This document shows, one piece after another, positions 11,813-22,695 of a DNA stretch of 64,000 nt (position 1 is its first letter; each line of letters starts with the position of its first letter). Under the pieces are notes generated by a model. The model was given only the letters and a program-made list of their open reading frames with translations. It was not told where the DNA came from and did no database searches. The position numbers and the translations under genes are program-made. Source of the stretch: Thereva unica (lineage: Eukaryota > Arthropoda > Insecta > Diptera > Therevidae); NCBI GenBank assembly GCA_949987705.1, contig OX465282.1, positions 129,104,310 through 129,168,309 of the forward strand, given 5' to 3'.

Positions 11813-11923
11813 ACAAGACAAGACTGCAAGAACAAGACCACTTTTGCTCATCACTAGTAGGAAGGAGCTGCCACAACCTACCCGCGATATTTTATTTATT
11901 ATTAGTTTACAAGACGTTCGCGA

Positions 11924-12660
11924 TTTTTGTACCTGCATGGTATCGCACAAACTATATCGACTTCTTTGAGGTGCGTAAAAAAGAATATTAACGAAAAAAT
12001 GCTCTGAAGAAAATTTCATAATACTCGGTCGGGGCCTTTTTTTGTGCAAATAAACTCTAAACCCGTGCTAAACGAAACGATCTTTAAAAATCGTGCAAAA
12101 ATTACCTTACCCCTTCACGTATTATCCAAACCTTAGATCAACACTTTTTTGACGGGCAATTGTTTTCTACGTCCTAAGTTTCGGGATATTGCGGTTCATC
12201 CCGGAATTTCCAGTAGTTACCGAAAATTTTTATCTCTTTTTTGTCAAGTCTGACAAGTACTTTGTATTGATTAGTTTCGCTAATATCTCCGAAAAGCTTT
12301 TGCATTTCCAAATGAAGTCATTCGCTTCTCAGTTTATCAGTGGCGCTTCAACTTGCTCAATACGAATTCGAACACCCGCTTTAGTGTAGCGAACGAAGTA
12401 CGAAGGAAATGTTTGTTTGCTAACGTTCAGGAAAAACAAATTCTCTAGAAAAATCTTGTAGATTTACCACTATTATAGTTATTTGTTGAACCAGCTTCTC
12501 CCAGGATTACTTTTTCACCAGTTCTGATACTAGTCAATTTCCCACTAGTGCTAAACATATTACTATTTTGTAAGAAGTCAGTTTATTCCGTCTACGTTCA
12601 TTAAACAGGAAAGTTTATCGTATGGACCGAAGGGGTCAAACCCACATCCCAACTAGTTTT
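11924..12660. mobile_element. Right-end fragment of the 145-bp-unit foldback family
   Basis: Matches the right part of the foldback element at 56551-58857. It begins inside a unit (TTTTTGTACCTGCATGGTATCG, compare 57880 and 58000). It continues through shared words such as GCGGTTCATCCCGGA, TTCCAGTAGTTACCG and GTCAAGTCTGACAAGTA, and ends GACCGAAGGGGTCAAACCC...CAACTAGTTTT. That end matches, inverted, the left terminus at 56551. No left end is present. Confidence 0.82.
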
Positions 12661-13333
12661 CATTTGTCACCATCACGATTTTGTCTATTAGCATCCGTAG
12701 TTCCATAGTTCAATTTTCACAGGTTTTTAAGTTTCTTTATGCTCGTAAAGAAACAGTCAAAGGGCTTACTATGTTCTTACAATCTGTTATTAAATATGAA
12801 ACTTTCATAAATTTCATTAATTTTGTGCCGCCAAAAGTCCTCAAAGCCGTTGTCACTTTCAACAGTCAAACCCGAAGATATTGGACCCTTGACACTGCTA
12901 GTTTCCTTACATCGCGGCTAGTTTCGCCGTTCTGCCAAAAATCTGCCAATTTTCGGTAAGGTTGATACCATTTAAGCTATGATTTCCCACTTTTCTCAAA
13001 TATTCTATTGGAACCACGTTTGTTGAATATGGTACATTTCTTTGTGGCCTCCCACATAGTTACCACAAATGCTCCTTGAGTTGGTTTTCATGTGCAATTC
13101 CCATAAAGTTTTATTACTTTTGACTCAGATACGCCCTTCCACCGACTTCTAGTGCGCCATAAAATAAGTTAAAGTCCCGAGTCTGCCTAATCGTCTTGAT
13201 TTAATCGACTTCCTGACTTACTGTCTGACTTTACACGATACTTGAGTATCCTACAACAGTAGGGAAAGTATATATGTATCTCCCCGGCAATCTTCAAAAT
13301 CATTCCTCTTAGTTTTTGGAGTATCCTCTGATA
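12661..13333. other. Unassigned spacer
   Basis: About 0.67 kb with short ORFs but no recognised domain, repeat or RNA. Confidence 0.5.
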
Positions 13334-14505
13334 GTCTAAGAGCCAGTGGCCGGCAGACTTACGGTATTTTAACAAACCTCATATTTTCTTCATGTATTCT
13401 CTTATACCTGCCGTACATGAGATGGGGACTCTTTTTTCTGACTGGCGGTTCCTATGGGCGTACTCAGGTGTGGAAGGTGTTGAAATTTGACTGAATTTTA
13501 CGTTATAGTAACAAGGCTGCCGTTTGAATATGTTAAAATACTATATTATTATTATTGAAAAATAACAATGGCAGACAGCTATGGCGGTTCCAAGGTCGTG
13601 GCAGACACTTTTGAAAGTCCCCAAAAAAGTGAACAATTTACGGTATTTTAACAAGGCTGAAATTTATATATTTTGTTAATAATAATATTCTAAAGGCTCC
13701 TTTACACCATGATCGAAACGATAAAGGGTTGTCCTAAAGTGTGGATAAAGTTCGGATAATCTACATACGAGATACTTTACATTATCATCGAAACGATAAA
13801 GTGCAGAGATAAAGCGTGACACATAGCGGATAAAGTAAATAAAACCGTTTCTATTCGCTTATGTTTACACTGTAGCAACCCGTATTTTCGCAGGTAGGTT
13901 TTCACGAAAAACCGTGCTTTGTCTACATATTCGGAGCTCAACTTTTTGCAGTAATTTGAAAAACACCTTGAGGCATTCTCGTAAATCCTAATTCATTAAA
14001 CGCCCTGTATCCAACATCTTTTTCTAATCTCCTCGTGCTCTTTTGCTTTTGTTTTTTTATAATTTTAAATATATTATTAGTCACAATTCCAACACTAGCT
14101 GTTGTCAATCCGAGAATTTTAACTAAATTCATCGCAGTTTTCAATCCGACACTTTAACCAAATGCTGAAGGTGTAAAGCCGAAAACTGCAGATTGATAAT
14201 GTTTTAACTCTTTATCTTTGATAAAGAAAAACCATCATCAAAACACTTTAACCAGACTTTATCAATTAGATCATAATGTAAAAGGGCCTTAAGCCTATAT
14301 TTAGAACGGCAGACATTTTCTGCGGTTCTAACATCGCGGCAGACAAGGGAACGTTGCCTTTGGTGCGGGCATACGGATGTATAATGTTATCTCACTCACA
14401 TATACATTTACTGCTTTAAGACGGATTATGGGAGAAAGATGCCTATAACTGAGCGTACAATTTTAAAGTTTTTTTTTATTGGTCATTCGCAACTGGTAAA
14501 ATATT
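13334..14505. repeat. Left TIR arm of the long-TIR element
   Basis: Inverted partner of 17622-18197. Notable shared tracts are GGCCGGCAGACTTACGG, ATGGCAGACAGCTATGGCGG and GGCAGACAAGGGAACGTTGC. The motif ACGGTATTTTAACAA occurs twice. The arm is interrupted by a MITE at 13694-14289. Confidence 0.93.
13694..14289. mobile_element. 596-bp PIF/Harbinger-type MITE inside the left arm
   Basis: Starts AGGCTCCTTTACAC, ends with the inverse form TGTAAAAGGGCCT, and is flanked by TAA on both sides (13691-13693, 14290-14292). The equivalent place in the right arm (17838-17840, complementary strand TAA) has no insertion and a single TAA, which proves the boundaries. The 3-bp TAA/TTA duplication suggests PIF/Harbinger. 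Several GATAAAG words cluster near both ends. An ORF of 68 codons on the minus strand (13938-14144) has no recognised domain. Confidence 0.93.
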
Positions 14506-15070
14506 TGAGGACTGCGGGACATATAAGGAAATGTTTTCATGAAAGTGTTATGTTTTGACATAAACGAAAGTTAAAAAATATGTAATTTTAAAAAGGGAAA
14601 AGGTCCAGTAAATCTCACTAAAGGGGATGTGGGTGCCAATTTAAAACAAGAACACCTCACGTATTTCATTAACCACGCCCTTTTGGTATTCTAAGCAGCG
14701 CTGCCAGCCAAGCAAGTTTAAAATGTATCAATCCAACGAACAATATGTACTAAACCAATTAATATAGCAGTATATCCTAAAAGAATATGTATCCTGGATT
14801 ATGATACTTATAAGAAAATATGTTGATGCTATTTTAATCCCAAATTCGAATTAAATTGATTTGTCTGATAGACTTGACAAGAAAGCTCAAATTAAAACAT
14901 ATATGTATATATCACGATATGAATGCTTATTAAGTTTCACTTTGCTTTTCTTTATACGCATATTATTTACATCACCGTATCAAAATAACGAATGGATAAT
15001 AGGTGGAATCAATTCGCCAACATCAAACAACAACCGGTTTGAAAAACTATTAAAAAACATCAATTTTTAA
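14506..15070. other. Inner spacer of the long-TIR element, left part
   Basis: AT-rich. It contains one ORF of 69 codons (14861-15070, plus) with a hydrophobic middle and no recognisable domain. It ends where the nuclease pseudogene begins. Confidence 0.5.
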
Positions 15071-16467
15071 TTTTAATAGTCAAGTAGAAGACAAGTCTGT
15101 AAAAATCGGTCGGAAAGATCAAGAAATTCGTCTATAGCGGGATTTATTCGGACGCATGTTAGCAATTTCGATGGATCATAATATCGATATCCTTAAAGTT
15201 CTCTCACATCCCATAACTCCTGTTCCTCTATCTTTATGCCGTTTGGATGGTGCGTTTTGTAAAACCGCCAATGATTTGAAGCAAATATTAACGCCGAGTT
15301 AAACCGTTGTATTTTTAGTAAATGGCTTCTTTATACTACATTCCATGAAAGAGGTGCCCAAAACATTTGGTAATATTTTAAAACAATTTTTGCGAATAGT
15401 GACTAAATTTCCAGCTGGAAGAATCGACATAATATTTGATCAATATTTTCACCCTTCAATAAAAGATAACGAACGGTTTCTACGGCATGAAGCACCAGAA
15501 ATTGAGTATACTATCTCTGGACCAGATCAAATAAGACCAGCGGATTTTGGAAAAGCAATGAAAAATACAAAATTTAAGGCAGCTCTCATTGATTTTTTTA
15601 CTAGACATTGGGCAAGTGAAGAAATAGCAGCATTTCTTGGCAGCAAATTAATTCATCTCATCTTTCGAAATTGTTATTCATATATTACAAATGGAAACAA
15701 AGTAGAATCAAGTATCATTGAAGATCTATGCTGCGAGTTGCATGAAGAAGCAGATAGCAAAATTATTGATCATGCATGTAATATCGCTGATCAATCGAAT
15801 ATCGTAATCAGAGGATCTGATACAGATATTATGATAATCATGCTTGGTAACATGCTACAATGAAAAAATACGTCCTCCCATATTTGGATCCTCGTAGGAA
15901 CAGGAAATAATCAACGGTATATAAATATTACAAAAATTTATAAACACTTTGGTGAGTTACTTTGCAAAAGCTTGATTGGTTCCATGCTCTCATCGGCTGC
16001 GATTATAATCCTACTTTTTTTAAAAAGGGAAAAAAAGACCCTTAACCTTTTTAAAAAATAGTAGGTATCGAGTAGCAGAAAGCATTTGCAGCTCTTGGTG
16101 ATATTAATTGATTCAAAACTTCACTTGCCAAACGTACAACACTCGAAATTAGTCGATGATTCCAGATTCCAGCTTTTCATTAATAATTACAAGCCTAACG
16201 GTATTAATGAACAATTCAATAAAAAAGTACGCAACTTTGAAGCAAGCTCTTTACCACCCTGTAAAAGTGAACTTTATCAACAATTTTGACGAGCGCATTA
16301 CATCTCAAGTATTTGGAGAAATACCTTCCAAAATGCTTTCATTAAATCCGCTGGAACATGGTTGGATAGACCAAGAAAGATCATTCGTTTTCAAATGGTT
16401 TGATGGCGATCAACTTCCAGGTTCTGTTAGCGATTTCGTTGAAAAACTTCCAGTTAATTTAATTTGA
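15071..16467 (+). pseudogene. XPG/FEN-1-like (PIN-fold) nuclease of a DNA transposon
   Basis: About 450 codons, broken by in-frame stops (TAG at 15135-15137, TAA at 15300-15302) and frameshifts after about 15863, 15990 and 16286. In order it reads RDLFGRMLAISMDHN, then HPITPVPLSLC. Next comes RIDIIFDQYFHPSIKDNERF, with the FD..Y and SIK..ER pattern of the N-terminal nuclease half. CCELHEEADSKIIDHA and IRGSDTDIMIIML follow; they correspond to the E-x-x-A-D and S-x-D-T-D metal-binding segments of XPG-I domains. After a frame change there are WILVGTGNNQRYINITK and then HALIGCDYNPTFFKKG (compare the LGCDY motif of FEN-1). A C-terminal tail has SLPPCKSELYQQF and LNPLEHGWIDQ. I know this protein family as transposon-associated and largely uncharacterised in animals. 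Linking it to Academ is inference. All metal-ligand positions that can be seen are conserved despite the breaks. Confidence 0.78.
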
Positions 16468-16662
16468 AATGAATATAAGTTCTCTTAATTATTATACTGA
16501 TCTATACGCACAATTCACATATTTAAATTTAATTTATACAGAAACTAATATGTCGGAAGATGAATTTAGTGAGCATCTAAATGATACCGTACCGAAGGAT
16601 AACGACTAGTAATAACTAATATAATGTGAAGAATAAAATATTTTTTTTAAAACAACTTGTTA

Positions 16663-17606
16663 TATGGGCGATTCTCCAGAACCTTTAACTTGAGCTAATT
16701 GGAAAAATGAAATTTTAAATTGATAGCACAACCGTGCCATGATATTTTTTGTGTTTCTTACTTCATAAATACTAATGTTTTCTGATGTAGAACATTAAAA
16801 AATTCAATGCGCATATTTTTTTTATGAAAACATGACATGACATGGTTACAATTTTGACATTTCAAATTCGGATGGTTACAATTTTGACATTCGCTTAAAT
16901 TACTTTTTTTTAAGATTCATGAAACAATTTAAGCGAAGGAAACGTTACATATGATTTAACTAGTTACAATAGGTCATAAGAAATTTTACGGGGATGAATT
17001 TAATGTAATATGAGCAAATTAATTGCAGTTACAACTTTGACATTTAAATGTAACCTACGTTCACGTTAGCCAGTTTTGCCAATTTCAACTTATTTTTGTC
17101 ACAAAATGTATGCACATGTTCGTTAGTGTCTGAACAATAAGTGCGTTTAAAAAATTTTATGATAAAATGAGGCAATTCTGAGTACTTCGACTTACCATGC
17201 GGGTTACAACTTTGACGTCAAAACCTAGGGACAAACTTCAGAGTTGTTTTTTGGAAAATATAGCGATTTGACACTGCACCGAACACAACTGCATTTTTCC
17301 TTAAGAGTTAAACTACAACTTTTCACTTTTCACTATTTGTTTCAACGCTTCCTATCACAAATATAAATAGTTTTTCATTCAGATTAGCGCTAAAGACAGG
17401 CCGAAAAGTGACAGGTAACGGAACATTTTTTCAAATTTCATTGCAAAATATCGTTTTAAATGACTTCGTACTTATATCTCATTGCTCATTAATAATTTCT
17501 TAACATTATCGATAGCTTCTTTTATTTTTAATCTTCCTACAAAAATTGTAATTCTTAAAAATTTTGAAGCGACAAGCAGGTTAAAAGTTCCGGAGAATCG
17601 CCCATA
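16663..17606. mobile_element. 944-bp TIR element nested in the long-TIR element
   Basis: Begins TATGGGCGATTCTCCAGAAC and ends with the near-inverse (GTTCCGGAGAATCGCCCATA). TA lies on each side (16661-16662, 17607-17608), consistent with a Tc1/mariner-type target. The interior has no transposase. It repeats a GGTTACAAYTTTGACAT word at about 16842, 16871, 17029 and 17206. A short match to the terminus also occurs at 35694. Confidence 0.83.
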
Positions 17607-17621
17607 TACATACATATATTT

Positions 17622-18197
17622 AATGAATATTTTACCAGGTGCGAATGACCAATAAAAAAAACTTTAAAATTGTACGCTCAGTTATAGGCATCTTTCTCCC
17701 ATAATCCGTCTTAAAGCAGTAAATGTATACGTGAGTGAGATAACATTATACATCCGTATGCCCGCACCAAAGGCAACGTTCCCTTGTCTGCCGCGATGTT
17801 AGAACCGCAGAAAATGTCTGCCGTTCTAAATATAGGCTTAGAATATTATTATTAACAAAATATATAAATTTCAGCCTTGTTAAAATACCGTAAATTGTTC
17901 ACTTTTTTGGGGACTTTCAAAAGGGTCTGCCACGACCTTGGAACCGCCATAGCTGTCTGCCATTGTTATTTTTCAATAATAATAATATAGTATTTTAACA
18001 TATTCAAACGGCAGCCTTGTTACTATAACGTAAAATTCAGTCAAATTTCAACACCTTCCACACCTGAGTACGCCCATAGGAACCGCCAGTCAGAAAAAAG
18101 AGTCCCCATCTCATGTACGGCAGGTATAAGAGAATACATGAAGAAAATATGAGGTTTGTTAAAATACCGTAAGTCTGCCGGCCACTGGCTCTTAGAC
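17622..18197. repeat. Right TIR arm of the long-TIR element
   Basis: Uninterrupted 576-bp inverted copy of the left arm. It supplies the empty-site reference for the MITE in the left arm. Confidence 0.93.
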
Positions 18198-20734
18198 ATC
18201 TTTCCCCATTAGATCAAAGCTAACCATGAGTTTGATAATCATAGTATATTACCATTAATTTGTTTTTAAAACTCGCAAGTTTTTCTTATTAGTCTTTGAC
18301 AGGAAAATAATGTTGTTTAAGCTCTTTATGTGGCTTTAAACATCACCATAAGACTCATCTACTAGTTAAACTTAATTATCCAAATTTTAATAATATCTTT
18401 ATAACTGCCAAACAGTTTACTATATTTACCAATAAAACTTAAATTAATCCAAATCACTTTAAAAAAAAAACTATGCTCACTGAAACTGCTATTGACACTT
18501 CAGGGTATACGATCCTTACCAGTTTAACATACCTAACATATCACATTTCCACCATATCAATTACTTAGTTTCAAATTTTAGTCTTTTATAAATTTAAAAA
18601 TTTATTTTATTACAATATCGAAAATATTGTTCTAGTTAAAATTTAGCAATTTATAAACTTGTATTCTGAAATATTAGTATAGACATGTACATACTATATT
18701 ATGTGGTGATACTGTCCATGCTCAAAGTGTATTATATAAAGAAAATTTGTTCATTTTTTCATTACTATTTTAAAACTATAGGAATACGCTTGCATATATT
18801 TATCACAATAAAGATTTATTTATAAGAAATTATTAAAAAAAAATATAAATATTAGAGAATTGTAGCTGAATTTTGTTAACAATGTGCCAAAATAAAATAA
18901 AAACAAATTGGAACAATTTACTCTTGTACATATCAAAATTTGTTTTTGTAGAAATTACGATTTAGAAAGAAAGTACTTAGTAGAAGAATACACAATGGAC
19001 TGCTATTACCAGCAAATAAAATATTTAAAAAACACCCTGTTAATTTTTTTTATTACCTTTCTCCTTTGAAAATGTTTTTTTTTTACTTTTGCAAATATGT
19101 AGATAAAAACAACAAAAGAGGCTCAAAGGGCTACTTAGCAGCGATTCTCCTTCTTACTTACAGAGGATGTAAGATAAAAGCTTTCTCGTTTTAATTAAAA
19201 AAATCCCTAGACGCTTTCAGCATAAAGTAATTTTTGCACGAAAGGACGAAGGATGTTAATAAAATCTAAACTTATACTCACACCCGCGCACGGATAGTAG
19301 GACCGGTGGAGCTGTATAAGTATTAGTAGTACGTAGTAAATACCGATAGTCTCCACAAAGGATAAAACTTTTAAATGCATCCCGGTGACAAGCTTTTAAG
19401 CTCCTACCACGTCAGTAAGGTCCTTTTTGTGTGTGCGAGTTTTTTACAGGGCTCAAAGGGTTGTCAATAATTTTTATTGAATGCTCTCCGTAATGGAGAA
19501 ACTTTAGATTGAATTGTGTCTCAATGCTGTTCAACCGCAGGACTTCGTAATTCACCAGAAATCCTGAATAAGGATCTAACGAGCGAAACGTGCACTTCAC
19601 AAGTTTTTCTTTCGATCCGATTGAAAATTTTGCTTCCTTTTTTCATGTAAAGGGTTGCAGTTGGTCCTGGTCGTTCTCCGGGACTTCTTTTTGGACTTTG
19701 TGGATGGCATCTCCAGACTGTGTGGAGTGTAGCTGAGGTAGGGTAATGCGTCAGACATTATTCAGGTTAAATATCACCCAACCAGGATCTAAGAACATAG
19801 AACTTTCTTCAAGGGAATGCCATGTAAGACGAACATTGTGAAAGTTTTTAGTTTTTTTTTATGCATTTTATAAAAGTGCAGTCCACTCTTGTGTTGGAGT
19901 TTTACGGTGGAGAAAGTTCTTTTGAATGATTTAAGGAAACTTTTCTGTTAAAATAAATTGAAATGAATGCAAGACGGGATCCTTTTTTTTGAGCTGCACT
20001 GTAAGGAATTTTATATTTTATCGGAATATAAAGCAGAAAGGGTAACCGCAATGTTAAGGATTAGAAAAGTTATTTTAAAAACTGCGGTATTTTAAATTTC
20101 GTGAACATAAATTGAAATTTTAAGTGTGTTATTCTTTTTATTTAATTATTTATAATTGTAGACTGCTGGTGACTTTTACAGATTGTACTAGCGATACTAA
20201 TTTGTATCAGGTTTCGTGGAGCTCTTTGTTACCTTTATTTTCTTAGTTACGAAGGTCGTTCAGAAGTCCTCAGAAAAATTAAAAAGCAAATTATTTGGAA
20301 AATAACACAAATTGCCAAGAGAAAACTCGGGTGAATTCGGTGATGTTGAAGATAATTGCCTCGATTCCCAAATCCGGCGAATAGGAAACTCCATCCGCAG
20401 TTGAGACTCCTTTAACGCTGTTTAGTGATTCTAAGATCCGCCGGTAGTACTGCTTTGAAGTTTATAACTGGAAGTTTTAACTAGTCTTAAGCTAGCTAAC
20501 TTTTATGTGTTGCTAGCTGAACCGCGATGGACCTCACTGCACCCATAAGCCAAAAGTATGGCGTGCGCCAAAACAATTGGGAATATCAAATTCGCCTTTT
20601 CCATGGGCAGTGAGAGTCTTAAATACCACCACGAAAGTACATTCGAAAAGAAAAGTGGCAAGTTCATTTAAAAACCTAAAACACCCGCTTTCACAATCCA
20701 ACGGTCTCACTGCAATTCTTGCCGTGTTCAGATA
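18198..20734. other. Long AT-rich stretch without assignable genes
   Basis: About 2.5 kb. Short ORFs only, such as 19412-19600 minus, with no recognised domain. No repeat matching other parts of the window was seen. Confidence 0.5.
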
Positions 20735-20943
20735 CGTGCTATCGAATGGAATTTCGCCATTTCTCCAAAAGTTGTTTTGAAAATTTTGGGGTGAGCCATC
20801 CCGTAGCAAATGGACACACATATTCGTTGGAGCGTGATTTCTTCTAAGCGTGCGTTAAGCTCATTTGCAGGCGTTGATCGAGGTATAACAGGCAAAGTCT
20901 AGCGAAAATCCCCTGCAAGTAGTAATAGAAGAACGCTTTCCAT
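20735..20943 (-). pseudogene. Helitron helicase (Pif1-like) fragment
   Basis: The minus-strand frame contains LLLLLAGDFR, a stop, then TLPVIPRSTPANELNARL. This is the characteristic Walker B and following segment of the Pif1-like helicase of Helitron RepHel proteins (consensus GGDFRQTLPVIP). It is followed by DGSPQNFQNNFWRNGEIPFD, matching the 'G...F...LL.IGNG..P.D' segment seen intact at 51100-51230. Downstream the frame stays open to about 20534 but no longer resembles helicase. Neither Helitron terminus was found. Dead fragment of a rolling-circle transposon. Confidence 0.8.
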
Positions 20944-21239
20944 CGGCTGGTTTTTCCTCGGAAATCTAGCGAAGTTTTGGGGTTTTTTTTTATCAAAAAT
21001 GTCTATGTCATCTGCGTATTTTTTGGAAAAAGAGGTGAAGTTGACATTTTTGTTAAAGTCACTAAAACCTTCCACTTTGACGACTCATAACTCCAAAAAT
21101 TGGTAAGATAGAACCATTGATTTTATCATCATAGATAGGTGGACGAGTTCTGCGTTCATTGATACCTATTCATGGAAATAGGTTATATGATTACAATGGT
21201 GATATGTAAAACTCTATCTTCGGACAGTTCTGATCGTAT

Positions 21240-22000
21240 TACTCAGAACGGACAAAGATTTCGAACTAAGCGCCATAGTAACTTATATTCAGCTCATTCG
21301 AGGTGGGTACCAAAATTTGCATTCTCCTTTAACAACAGCGCCAAATATCTGAGAATAGTCCTGATCAAGAACCTTCTCTAAAATGAAAACACAGAAGAGA
21401 GCATTAGGACAGCAAACACAGCGCTTTTCACTGCAAAAAATCTGTTGGGAAAATCCTTCTCTACTGACATAGTACGATGGATCTGCATAGCGATTGTCCG
21501 CCTAATACTCTTATACGGAGTCTTAGTATGGTAGCCAACTTTGAGTAAGTCCACCGTGCTAAACAAACTACAGAAAGTACTGAGATGAGTGGGGCTATGC
21601 ATAACTGGAGCTCTTTGTTCCACACCTACAGATGCCCTAAATGTTATGCTATACATAGCTCCTTTGAATGTAGTGGCAAGGGAGAGCGCAAACATCGCAC
21701 CCATCGAATAGAAGATTCAGAATTTTGGACCGAAATAAGGGCAGGGCACACGAAGGCACTGAGCTCTGTTATCATCCCCACAAAAACTGACTTCTGCATA
21801 CCCGATGAACTACGGAGTCCACATCCCTTCACGTCGTGAATGGAGAAATAGACCACACAGTTTTCCGGATCCCATAAATTCTTTATTGATGGCTCTATGC
21901 TCGAGAGTCCAGCAGGAGGAGGAGTCTTTTCTCCCGAGCTTGAGATGGAAGTCTCCTTCCGACTACGCATTTAGCAGTTCAACTCAAGTATTCCAACCTC
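21240..22000 (+). pseudogene. RNase-H-bearing LINE (LOA/R1/I group), post-RT region
   Basis: Read across frames, SFNNSAKYLRIVL corresponds to the segment after RT motif 7. It is followed by TANTALFTAKNLLGKS, then WICIAIVRLILLYGVLVW, a very typical LINE stretch (consensus AIVRP.L.YG..VW). GLCITGALCSTPTDALNVML and LNVVARESA come next. Then FIDGSMLESPAGGGVFSPEL appears, which is the start of an RNase H domain with its first catalytic Asp. The domain breaks off soon after. Stops and frameshifts are frequent. The C-terminal region of a similar element lies at 25975-26240. Confidence 0.82.
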
Positions 22001-22042
22001 TCCGTCATTGGAGTATGTATGTATGCAAATGGGATGAATTTC

Positions 22043-22293
22043 CCCAGTAGGACTTTTGGCAACCGCTGAAATTTCAATCAATTATTTCTTTGGTGAAAAT
22101 CGGAAGTTAATACAAAGTAATGCAAAATGTAATGACCTGTATGTAAAAACCTGTATGATGTAAAAAGAAAGGCCTTACCAGGGCGGACATTGCAATGTAA
22201 ATGTAATGCAGTTGGTATTGCGTGCGGTAAGGTCTAGAGTTTGTGAATTGTGATTACCAAATCGTTTCCATAGCCATTACAAGTCCTACTGGG
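22043..22293. repeat. Possible 251-bp inverted-repeat element
   Basis: CCCAGTAGGACTT at the left has an exact inverse at the right, and matching continues weakly inward. No target duplication is evident, so the boundaries and nature are uncertain. Between its end and 22595 I see no feature. Confidence 0.45.
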
Positions 22294-22595
22294 TCGTTGT
22301 ACCGCAGACTCTTTAGACGAACTCCTGCGCCATGTGCTTCATTCGATTTATATAATTGGGTTTTTGTATTGAAGCAATAACAATTTAGAATGATTTTGAA
22401 AACTTAAAATTAAGAAATTCTTTCACTCCATTTTTCTGTGGTCAACAATTTTCCGGAGCCTTCTCAGTAGTGATCGCTTTAGTTTCAAATACTCAGAAGT
22501 TGAAGCGAGATTCCATTTCGTTTCTAGAAAAGTTTTTATTAAGCCTGAACTAAAATACATAGACGTGAAAAATGTACATACGTATACTGCGTTCC

Positions 22596-22666
22596 GCAAA
22601 ACAGAGTCCGCTGGAGGGCAACTGTTTCCGCCCTATGTCCCATGAGGGATTAAAGGAGCGCAATGA
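22596..22666 (+). pseudogene. RTE LINE 3' tail fragment
   Basis: Closely matches 9640-9705 (ACAGAGTCCGCTGG, then GGGCAACT, TATGTCCYATGAGGGATT). It encodes the RVRWRATFSALCP-like C-terminus of the same RTE family. Only the last ~25 codons remain. Confidence 0.8.
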
Positions 22667-22695
22667 TGAATGATACTGCGTTCCGAGGGCTCTAA

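Larger units (their letters stand above)
10320..11856. mobile_element. Complete non-autonomous hAT element with 8-bp target duplication
   Basis: A 1537-bp element with TIR TAGTGATGAGCAAA at 10320 and its exact inverse ending at 11856. A perfect 8-bp direct repeat, GTAGGAAG, flanks it (10312-10319 and 11857-11864), the hallmark of hAT transposition. Subterminal arrays of a CTTGTTCTTGTTCTTGCAA motif lie at both ends and probably mark transposase binding sites. The interior (10500-11680) holds short ORFs (10722-10934 and 10978-11235) without a recognisable transposase, so it must depend on another element for movement. Confidence 0.95.
13334..18197. mobile_element. 4.86 kb long-TIR transposon carrying an XPG-like nuclease gene (Academ-like)
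   Basis: Two arms of about 575 bp are near-identical in inverted orientation (13334-14505, excluding a 599-bp nested insertion, and 17622-18197). The outer ends read GTCTAAGAGCCAGTGGCCGG and its inverse. The roughly 3.1 kb between them contains a decayed gene with XPG/FEN-1 nuclease motifs (15071-16467) and a nested TIR element (16663-17606). An XPG-like nuclease is the distinctive domain reported for the Academ superfamily of eukaryotic DNA transposons, hence the assignment, which is inference. No helicase or other transposase segment is seen, and I could not identify a target duplication outside the arms. It may be an internally deleted copy of a larger element. Confidence 0.72.

Noticed and set aside
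22043..22293. Firm transposon call for the CCCAGTAGGACTT inverted repeat
   Set aside because: No target duplication and weak inward pairing, so it was kept only as a low-confidence repeat.
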